Below are positions 31,521-37,971 of a stretch of 37,971 nt of DNA, piece by piece. Under the pieces are notes generated by a model. The model was not told where the DNA came from. It saw only the letters and a program-made list of their open reading frames with translations, and did no database searches. Source of the stretch: Promethearchaeota archaeon (GTDB lineage: Archaea > Asgardarchaeota > Lokiarchaeia > Sigyniarchaeales > SOKP01); NCBI GenBank assembly GCA_019894815.1, contig JAGXNU010000002.1:1-37971 (forward strand). Direction: 5' to 3'. Position 1 is the first letter of the stretch. Each line of letters starts with the position of its first letter. The position numbers were made by a program, and so were the translations under genes.

Positions 31521-31553
31521 AAAAAAAAAGAAAAAAAAAGTATGAAGCCATAC
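31521..31553 (-). terminator. Terminator of the 39-aa membrane peptide gene
   Basis: Read leftward, GTATG-GCTT-CATAC (31540-31553) forms a 5-bp stem with a 4-base loop, followed at once by two runs of nine T (31521-31539). A second palindromic element, ATACTCCCCGGGGTAT, lies between this and the stop codon. A clear intrinsic-type terminator. Confidence 0.65.
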
Positions 31554-31567
31554 TCCCCGGGGTATAA

Positions 31568-31687
31568 TTAAGGAGTTCCACCGCCAGGAAAATATCCGAC
31601 GGCGTATGAAGTTGAACTTAAAGTGATTCCAAGAGAAATCACGCTTAAGGCTAACATTATTACAACAAAAATTCTATTTTTATCCAT
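31568..31687 (-). CDS. Small single-span membrane or secreted peptide, 39 aa
   Basis: A short gene supported by signals at both ends. It has a strong Shine-Dalgarno, GTGAGGTAA, about 8 bases before ATG 31687 and the terminator at 31521-31553 after it. The product starts MDKNR, then a hydrophobic stretch (IFVVIMLALSVISLGITL, residues 6-23), and ends SYAVGYFPGGGTP. This could be a signal-peptide-bearing secreted peptide or a single-span protein with a glycine-rich outside tail. Family unknown. It stands alone in its own transcription unit, which suggests strong independent expression. Confidence 0.7.
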   Translation of the reverse strand: MDKNRIFVVIMLALSVISLGITLSSTSYAVGYFPGGGTP

Positions 31688-31927
31688 TTCTAAATTACCT
31701 CACTTAATAATAGCACCAATTATTTAGTGCTATTGATTACTTTAGAAAAGTGTATTTAAACTTCGATTTTTTAAAAATAACTATTTAAACTCCTAAGATA
31801 TAATTTTTCATGCTTTAGGAGTAAAGAAAAAGAATGAAGGATATAGAAATTTTATTTTTATATACGTAATGCGCTTAATATTATATTTTATATATGGACC
31901 CCCATATCTATTCTCATGTTATTTTTA

Positions 31928-34900
31928 CTATTCTGAATTTAATTTGGGATATTGTGGCGTGAAATTTTCACCAAAAAGTTTATGATTCATGTAAATTTTG
32001 TCAAAATCATTCCATTTCAAGTTGAGTAATGGGTTATAGTTATTTTTCAAATCGACTCCCTTAAACACCTCAGCAAGCCATTCTTTAGTCTTGAACAGTT
32101 CACTGAAAAAAATGAAATGTTCAATATTCAAATGATCAAGCACGTCAAATATAACATCCACATAGGGACTTATTTCCATTTCAGGTAATTTTAGCTTTAT
32201 ATACAACCCATTGTTGAAAGTGATCAATTCTTCAAAAGATTTAACAAAAAATTCACCCTCTATTTCCCTAATGGTTACCACATTAAAGAACTGGAATAAT
32301 TTTATAAGAATTTTAACTTGTTCTTCATTAAGGTCAGGTATGATAAAGTTTAAGCATTCCCTTAGCTTTAAATTTTTAAGTTTCAGTGATGGATGGATTA
32401 ATTTATTTTTTAAAAGCCTTAAAACAACCAGTTCTAATTTTGCTCCTTTTTTTGTGCCCCAGAAGCTCTTAATATTAGATCTCCTCTTGAATATTTTTAA
32501 TAAATCTTTAAATTTGGCATTTGCAGGTGAGATATATGAATCAATGTGAGTCTTTTCAAAATTCAAAGTTCTTAAGTTTGGGTTATAGGGATTATATGAC
32601 GGATCAAATAGAACTTTTTGAACATATTGTGTAAAGAGATTATAATCAATTCTCCATCCATCTGGCGTGATGTTTTTCGAGAAATCGAAAATTTCATGAG
32701 TTTTTTTGATAGAAAATAAACAATACTCATTAATACTTTTCTTTGAGTATAGGAGCCAATTGAGATACGCCTTATTCGGTGTGTTATACGGGAAAATATA
32801 TTTAACCAAAAAGCTATATGTATCAAATCTTGTCGAATTAAATCTTATAGAGATGAATGTATTTATCAGAAGTAATTCGGGGTTTATTGCATTGAAATCT
32901 GATGGTTGAAAATACAAGTAATATTTCTGTAACCCGAATTCTTGAAGGATTGGCTTAACACGAATGGAATTTATATATTGAAAGAAGGGGTTTTCTCTTA
33001 AATCTTGATATACTTTTGAATTTAGCAAGTAATATTCTAATCGTTTATTAAAATCTAATAATCTGTCTAATTGATTCAAGTCAAAATGTTGAGGTTCCAT
33101 CATTCTTTTTTGGTTCAATTCATCTATAAAGGATTGTAAGTTGGTTTTATTGAGCCAAAAATGATCGGTATTGTTAGGTGCTTGAATATTAAAGGGAGTT
33201 AAATTTTTTCCAAATCGATCTCTAATCGATTTCTTGAATTCTGAATAAAGATCGGGTGTATAAAAAAAAGTGCCCTCGATAAAATCATAAAAATTTTTGC
33301 GTGAAAATGCTATATAAAATCCTTGATGGATATATCGTGTAAAAATAACTAAATCAGCTTTTAACAGATGATGCACAATCGAATAGAATTCATATTTTTC
33401 CTTCATGTTCATTCCTTGAATTCCAAATCGACAAAAAATAAAATTCTGATCATCCAAAACTTCGTTAAGTTCATAATAATTATAGTGTGGGACTATGTGT
33501 GATATTTTTTCTATGAAATTTAAAACTCGTTTTGTATTTTTGGCCAATAAAATGAATGAAATTGTTGAATATAATACTGTAATTAATGAATCAATCATTT
33601 TTGGAGATATAATAGGGGGAATTGAAGTTGCAAAATCTTCAAGCCTATTCTCGACCTCTACACTTGTTATGTTTCTCAATTGGGAATCCTTATATATCAA
33701 ATCTAATTTCTCTTCTTTTACAGTATAAATCCTTGTTGAAGTTTCTGGATTTTCTAGAATGTATTTTATTGAATTTAAATCATAAATTTTTAATTCCTCA
33801 CAAATTGATAAATATTCATGGTAAAGCTTGAATGCTTGATATTCTTCATCAAAAAGATTTCTATTGCGAAAATACAGGGGAATAAGTTCAATTATCAGTA
33901 AATTTCGTACTCGTTGATTATTAAGATTAAGATTTTCATGAAATGACGTTGAGATTCCCTTTTTTTTAACAAAATCCTTAAAAGAGACAGGATCGGTTAT
34001 TGATGGATTTCTCTTTAAGATTTCCCTGGCTAATTTTAAAGATTCTACAATCTGTTCCATGTATTCCTTAAATGTAAAGAAACTATATCTCTGATTATTT
34101 TGGAGTAAATTGAAAAACTTTTTTTTTAGATCTGGTGATTCAGAAAACCGAGAAGAAAACCGATCAACCGCGTTTCTTAACTGAACTATAACATTTTTTT
34201 GATAGGAGATCTCTTTTAATAAATCTGATTTTAAATCTTTCAGGGTAGATTCACGTCTTTCAAATCCAAATCCAGTAAAAGATAAATTTCTTACTCTATC
34301 TAATATTATAAAATCAAGTAAAGAAAGCTTCTTCAGAACTACTTCTTTCTGATAATTAGACTTGAAAATGAGCTCTAAGTCTTTGCGATATCCTTTCCGT
34401 TGAGAGTGTAAGATCTTGTCCATTTCGGTAAGCTTCCTATAATAATTAAGATTCAAGTAGTAGTGCATGGTCTCCGGTTCATAAAGTGAAATTTCCTGGA
34501 AGAATCCAGTATCTTTGAAAAACTCCAAAGACTGCAATAGATCCCCTACATATGAATTAGGAATGATAATATACCCAAAGAATTCCCGAGCATATCCAAA
34601 TGAAGAAAGTTGGGACCAAAAGAAAAAGGGCAAGTTCCTCATGAACACTTTAATATTTCTCCATCTACAGCTTGGATGAAACCGAATGTATATAATATAG
34701 ATTGCCATGTTAATAGTAAACCAATCCAAGTGATAATTAGGCGCACAGAAAGTATGTTTATTTAGCCATCTCACGTTAGATGAAAATTTACGAAGACTCA
34801 AGTCCGTTGTAATTAATCCACTTTCTTTAAATTTTTTGAAGTAATCTTGATACTCAAGTAAAGCTCGATAATTTTTGACGGAAAAAAATATTTCTTTAAG

Positions 34901-35536
34901 AACTTTTATGGTTTCAAGAATATCATCTTTTTGAAGATATAATTTGATTCGATTTATGAATTCAATTACGATGATACCAAAAATGGTGTTATTGAGTAAA
35001 TCTGGCTCGAGGGAGTTAATCAACTGGAAAAGAGTAGGTATGACGTTTTCTTTCGTATCGGGATCTTCTAACTTAACGAATTTTATCAACATATCGCCAT
35101 TATTTGCGAAATGTGGTTGAAAATTCTCATGACTTCTAATAATTTTCTTCCATTCTGTAATGTTATTCAAAGTTTCGAGTTCAGATTCTATTATCATGTA
35201 AACTACAAATTGCACTTGAATGCTCTTTCGATTTTTAGGAATAATGAATAATTTATAACATTCTCGTAATAGAATTTGAGGAATAAATTTTATACACCTA
35301 AGTGAAATATGAATTTCATTCAAAAAATTGGAGCGTTTTACACCAAATTCAAATGTTTCGCTTAAATTTAAGTTTTCTTCATCTAATATGTCAATCTTGA
35401 TATTAGTTTCATGGGGCTTGCTTTCCAGAGCTTCTTCAATATTTAACATTAGTGAATTAAAGATATCTTGCACTTTTTCAAGATTCTTCCCTTTTGAGAG
35501 GGAATTTAATAAATTTAGATCAATACCTAATCCCAT
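31928..35536 (-). CDS. Very large unknown protein, 1202 aa
   Basis: A single uninterrupted frame of 1202 residues, the largest gene in the window, with no recognised domain. It is mainly alpha-helical, rich in Phe, Tyr, Leu, Asn and Lys, without signal peptide or obvious membrane span; several aromatic-rich helices (VRWLNKHTFCAPNYHLDWFTINMAIYI-like, residues 250-275) look like a soluble scaffold core. The ILLRECYKLFIIP segment (88-100) might be a conserved N-terminal feature. No GTPase, ATPase or protease motif is visible. Residues 62-78 match short relics elsewhere (repeat copies A and B). It is probably a lineage-specific protein. It is monocistronic, divergent from the acyl-CoA synthetase gene. 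Confidence 0.75.
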   Translation of the reverse strand: MGLGIDLNLLNSLSKGKNLEKVQDIFNSLMLNIEEALESKPHETNIKIDILDEENLNLSETFEFGVKRSNFLNEIHISLRCIKFIPQILLRECYKLFIIPKNRKSIQVQFVVYMIIESELETLNNITEWKKIIRSHENFQPHFANNGDMLIKFVKLEDPDTKENVIPTLFQLINSLEPDLLNNTIFGIIVIEFINRIKLYLQKDDILETIKVLKEIFFSVKNYRALLEYQDYFKKFKESGLITTDLSLRKFSSNVRWLNKHTFCAPNYHLDWFTINMAIYIIYIRFHPSCRWRNIKVFMRNLPFFFWSQLSSFGYAREFFGYIIIPNSYVGDLLQSLEFFKDTGFFQEISLYEPETMHYYLNLNYYRKLTEMDKILHSQRKGYRKDLELIFKSNYQKEVVLKKLSLLDFIILDRVRNLSFTGFGFERRESTLKDLKSDLLKEISYQKNVIVQLRNAVDRFSSRFSESPDLKKKFFNLLQNNQRYSFFTFKEYMEQIVESLKLAREILKRNPSITDPVSFKDFVKKKGISTSFHENLNLNNQRVRNLLIIELIPLYFRNRNLFDEEYQAFKLYHEYLSICEELKIYDLNSIKYILENPETSTRIYTVKEEKLDLIYKDSQLRNITSVEVENRLEDFATSIPPIISPKMIDSLITVLYSTISFILLAKNTKRVLNFIEKISHIVPHYNYYELNEVLDDQNFIFCRFGIQGMNMKEKYEFYSIVHHLLKADLVIFTRYIHQGFYIAFSRKNFYDFIEGTFFYTPDLYSEFKKSIRDRFGKNLTPFNIQAPNNTDHFWLNKTNLQSFIDELNQKRMMEPQHFDLNQLDRLLDFNKRLEYYLLNSKVYQDLRENPFFQYINSIRVKPILQEFGLQKYYLYFQPSDFNAINPELLLINTFISIRFNSTRFDTYSFLVKYIFPYNTPNKAYLNWLLYSKKSINEYCLFSIKKTHEIFDFSKNITPDGWRIDYNLFTQYVQKVLFDPSYNPYNPNLRTLNFEKTHIDSYISPANAKFKDLLKIFKRRSNIKSFWGTKKGAKLELVVLRLLKNKLIHPSLKLKNLKLRECLNFIIPDLNEEQVKILIKLFQFFNVVTIREIEGEFFVKSFEELITFNNGLYIKLKLPEMEISPYVDVIFDVLDHLNIEHFIFFSELFKTKEWLAEVFKGVDLKNNYNPLLNLKWNDFDKIYMNHKLFGENFTPQYPKLNSE
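35307..35355 (+). repeat. Short dispersed repeat, copy C, inside a gene
   Basis: GAATTTCATTCAAAAAATTGG and AGCGTTTTACACCAAATTC. Near-identical to copy B at 28755. It lies antisense within the N-terminal coding part of the 1202-aa protein (FGVKRSNFLNE). Confidence 0.5.
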
Positions 35537-35847
35537 TATCCTTAATCCGTTTTGAGTACATTATTTATCTCAGTTTATCCTATAAAATTAGACCTATTAA
35601 CATATAAATTTTACTTATAGCTCAAAATTAAGAAGAAAAAAAGAAAAATAAAATCCATAAGATATTGTTTAAAATGAGTTAATTAAGAGGGCGAAATACA
35701 GATTTTTTTTTCCATTCTAAGAATGAATTAAATGAGAACTATAAAAACTCCCTATGAAATTTTTACCCTTCAACTAGTTTTTATAAAAAAGTAAGATTAG
35801 AACCATTTTTCACAAAAAATATAACATTTTAATTATTTAATTAAATA
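35537..35847. other. 311-base divergent intergenic region
   Basis: Between the 1202-aa gene and the acyl-CoA synthetase gene. I see no gene or structured element. A TATA-like TTTTTATAAAA at about 35778-35788 could serve the synthetase gene; the rest is A+T-rich. Confidence 0.35.
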
Positions 35848-37266
35848 ATGGAAAATCAAAATCGCTTGGATCAGAGTCTCTTTAATCCAAAACATATTGC
35901 GTTCATTGGAGCTTCAGAGAAGAGTACTTTAGGATCGATGTTATATCTAGTAGCATTTAAGGAGTCTCAATGGGCATCCACATTTTATCCTGTAAACCCA
36001 AAATATGAAAAAATAATGGATTGGAAATGTTATTCCTCAGTATTAGACATTCCTTTCCCGGTTGATACGGCTTACATATCTGTTAAAACCAAGATTATCC
36101 CAAGTGTGCTAATTGAGTGTGTAGAGAAAAAAATATCATGGGTAATTATTTTTTCATCTGGGTTCTCTGAAACTGGAGATAAAGAGGGATTTAAATTAGA
36201 GAATCATATAAAAGAGATTATTAAGGACTCCAATACACGTGTTATAGGCCCAAATTGTTTAGGTCCATTCAATGGAGAAAATGGAATGGCATTCTCTTTT
36301 ACCCCTAATAAAGGGATTTCTGGAGGAATATCCTTCATGTCTCAATCTGGAGGGCATCTTACTCAACTATTGGATGTTGGAGCTAAACGTGATTTTAGAT
36401 ATCGATATGGCGTATCTTTTGGAAATCAAGTTAATTTAAACGCTATTGATTTTTTACGATTTTATCACAATGATATTAAAACAAAGCTCATTGCGGCTTA
36501 TCTTGAGTCATTTGGCTCTGGTTATGGGAATGATTTTTATTTAGAATTGAAAGCGACCACTAAAAGTAAACCAGTAATAATTTGGAAAGGTGGTTATACT
36601 AACGATGGATCACGCGCTGCATTTTCTCACACGGGTGCAATGGCAAGCGAAATTAAATTATGGAACGTGCTTGCAAAACAAGCAGGAGCGGTCATTGTAC
36701 GTAATAATATTGAGTTTTGGAATGTTATTAAAACATTTGAATTGTTGGTACCACAATTTTTACCCAAAGGAAGAAAAGTGGGGATAATCACCCCGGGAGG
36801 GGGATCCTCCGTAAATGCAACAGATTTACTTGCGGTAAATGGATTGAAAGTACCGGAACTAACATTAGAATCGCAAAAAAAGATATCCGAAATTTTACCA
36901 AAAGAAAATGTTAACGTAAAGAATCCAGTTGATCTTGGTGCCGTTGGATTTGTCCTAGATATCTTCATTAGATGTATTGAAGTAGTAGCCAAAGATCCTA
37001 TTGTTGATATATTATTAATTCCATTATGGCCTCATTTTTTGTACAGTCACGTTTTTACCAAAATGATCAAGACGTTAAAAAAAAGTGGTAAACCTTTTGC
37101 GTTCAGTTTACCTAGTATTTCAGATTCTTTAGATGTCGCAAAGAAGTTTTCTAATGTTCAAAAAATACTACACAAACAAAGAGTTTTATATTTTTTCAAT
37201 CTGAGCGAAGCAGCCAGGAGTTTATCATTATTATGTGATTATTCTGAATACTTGCAATCACATTAG
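35848..37266 (+). CDS. acdA: ADP-forming acyl-CoA synthetase, alpha subunit
   Basis: 472 aa, the usual alpha-subunit size. The N-terminal CoA-binding Rossmann domain (HIAFIGASEKSTLGSM, 16-31) is followed by a succinyl-CoA ligase-like part: GPNCLGPFNG (134-143), MSQSGG (164-169), and the phosphorylated His261 in SHTGA. In archaea these enzymes convert acyl-CoA, ADP and phosphate to acid, CoA and ATP, the main energy-yielding step of amino-acid and sugar fermentation. The beta subunit (ATP-grasp) is not downstream, where a small minus-strand gene follows instead, so it must be elsewhere. acdA is used in the broad sense; acyl specificity is unknown. Confidence 0.9.
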   Translation: MENQNRLDQSLFNPKHIAFIGASEKSTLGSMLYLVAFKESQWASTFYPVNPKYEKIMDWKCYSSVLDIPFPVDTAYISVKTKIIPSVLIECVEKKISWVIIFSSGFSETGDKEGFKLENHIKEIIKDSNTRVIGPNCLGPFNGENGMAFSFTPNKGISGGISFMSQSGGHLTQLLDVGAKRDFRYRYGVSFGNQVNLNAIDFLRFYHNDIKTKLIAAYLESFGSGYGNDFYLELKATTKSKPVIIWKGGYTNDGSRAAFSHTGAMASEIKLWNVLAKQAGAVIVRNNIEFWNVIKTFELLVPQFLPKGRKVGIITPGGGSSVNATDLLAVNGLKVPELTLESQKKISEILPKENVNVKNPVDLGAVGFVLDIFIRCIEVVAKDPIVDILLIPLWPHFLYSHVFTKMIKTLKKSGKPFAFSLPSISDSLDVAKKFSNVQKILHKQRVLYFFNLSEAARSLSLLCDYSEYLQSH

Positions 37267-37269
37267 TAA

Positions 37270-37614
37270 TCAAGTAATCTTTTTTACCACTTTTTTCAAA
37301 TATTTCCTCATGAAATACCTTTCAAGCATGCAGTAGTCAATTATTTGATTGTTACTTAGCAATTTATCTTTATTATTTGATAAGGAAAGATGTATTTCCA
37401 TGACTTTGTGAAGTATATCATATAGATCCTCATCAAGTGGTTGTAAATTGACATATTTAAAATTCTGATTAAATTGTTCAGAAATTAGCATGATTTGAGT
37501 TAAATCATCTCTTTTAAGAGGTGGATCATTTGGAGCCTTAATAGAAGAGTTTTGGTTAAGGAGATAGTCTCCTTCTAATGAACCCCCAATTATTTTCACT
37601 TTTCCAGAACTCAT
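37270..37614 (-). CDS. Small unknown protein, 114 aa
   Basis: A 114-aa protein converging on the acyl-CoA synthetase gene, 3 bases stop to stop. The N-terminal third (VKIIGGSLEGDYLLNQNSS) looks like a beta-hairpin with a Gly-rich turn; the rest is helical, with DDLTQIMLISEQFNQNF in the middle and a strongly basic C-terminus (YFMRKYLKKVVKK). Unrecognised. The basic helix could bind nucleic acid or membrane, but nothing further is supported. Confidence 0.6.
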   Translation of the reverse strand: MSSGKVKIIGGSLEGDYLLNQNSSIKAPNDPPLKRDDLTQIMLISEQFNQNFKYVNLQPLDEDLYDILHKVMEIHLSLSNNKDKLLSNNQIIDYCMLERYFMRKYLKKVVKKIT

Positions 37615-37921
37615 ATTGAGAGACCTCTTAACATTATTTTTTGAATAAATTTGTCAAATTTGCCCCAAAATCAACGCATAATTCTTTTTTTGTCGGTATT
37701 TAGAGCTACGTTAAAATACTTTTTCAAGGCACTGAGATATTAACGCTAATAATTCAATTTTACATATACTATTATTAACTCTATATTAAACTTCGTTTGA
37801 GACACATATTAACGCATTAATAATCCACGAAATAGTCAAAATCTAACAAGGACCAAGATCAAATTTAAAATGAATTAAAGAGATCAATAAATTAAATTAA
37901 TAATTATCAAATGAATAAAAA
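37615..37921. other. 307-base A+T-rich gap with a short repeat
   Basis: No gene seen. The phrase ATATTAACGC followed by TAATAAT occurs twice, near 37738-37754 and 37806-37823, as an imperfect direct repeat. The right end holds the upstream region of the gene starting at 37922. Confidence 0.35.
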
Positions 37922-37971
37922 ATGTCTTTTATAACAGGCCTTAAGGAACTATTTAGAAAACCATTCTACAT
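37922..37971 (+). CDS. Start of a gene running off the window
   Basis: ATG 37922 opens a frame to the window edge, beginning MSFITGLKELFRKPFY. The amphipathic, basic-aromatic start is like that of ABC permeases or other membrane proteins, but only 16 codons are visible and there is no clear Shine-Dalgarno. Confidence 0.4.
   Translation, partial: MSFITGLKELFRKPFY

Noticed and set aside
32211..33831. Several open frames on the strand opposite the 1202-aa gene
   Set aside because: Antisense shadows without start signals or protein-like composition.
1..37971. CRISPR arrays, rRNA, tRNA or transposase genes
   Set aside because: Looked for regularly spaced repeats, tRNA T-loop motifs and transposase-like frames by eye and found none; a covariance-model scan would be needed to exclude a divergent tRNA.

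Overview
The window looks like a piece of an Asgard archaeon, probably Lokiarchaeia-like (Promethearchaeota). It is A+T-rich and densely coded on both strands. Information genes are archaeal: a DTD2-type D-aminoacyl-tRNA deacylase and an RNase Z. Metabolism is that of an anaerobe using the archaeal Wood-Ljungdahl route: the gamma subunit of acetyl-CoA decarbonylase/synthase, a methyltransferase-type corrinoid protein, an ADP-forming acyl-CoA synthetase alpha subunit and two CCG-domain (HdrB/D-like) iron-sulfur proteins. Eukaryote-flavoured genes sit among them: two Ras/Rab-like GTPases with extra domains, an alpha-SNAP/TPR-like helical-repeat protein and a MoaD/ThiS-type ubiquitin-fold protein. 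I see no rRNA, tRNA, CRISPR array or transposase gene. The lineage is inferred from gene content, not from a search.

Layout. 1-5.2 kb: end of a metallophosphoesterase gene, a Nudix hydrolase, a degenerate GTPase with a C-terminal Cys cluster, a VOC protein, an unknown protein, dtdA and a ZIP-like membrane protein. 5.3-14.3 kb: a thiol/electron-transfer island. It holds two Cys-rich Lrp-type regulators, a di-cluster ferredoxin, thioredoxin reductase, three tandem double-thioredoxin-fold oxidoreductases (PDO type), a longin-like GTPase, two CCG-domain proteins, a 52-aa acidic protein, an FTR catalytic subunit and a glutaredoxin. 14.3-20.3 kb: a HEAT-repeat protein, a GPH-type transporter, the corrinoid protein, a hairpin-rich intergenic region and an ABC ATPase/permease pair. 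20.3-25.5 kb: a coiled-coil protein, RNase Z, the MoaD/ThiS-like gene, the alpha-SNAP-like protein and a HAD phosphatase. 25.5-31.7 kb: cdhE, a NYN nuclease, a SWIM zinc-finger protein, a tandem signal peptidase, a G+C-richer RNase H-like gene and small proteins. 31.9-38 kb: a 1202-aa orphan, the acyl-CoA synthetase alpha subunit, a small unknown protein and the first codons of a gene running off the end.

How the genes may work together. The island supplies two parallel routes to protein disulfides. A flavin route would run from NAD(P)H or a similar donor through TrxB to the PDOs. An iron-sulfur route would run from ferredoxin through the FTR subunit to glutaredoxin. The CCG pair could be a third thiol/disulfide catalyst. 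The two Lrp regulators share a C-terminal CGxxC motif and each has a perfect inverted repeat in its promoter, so they are candidate thiol- or metal-sensing controllers.

Translation starts need care here. The ABC permease has a perfect Shine-Dalgarno sequence in front of an AUU codon, and the alpha-SNAP-like gene has a convincing coding extension back to an AUA codon. Standard start rules would truncate both.
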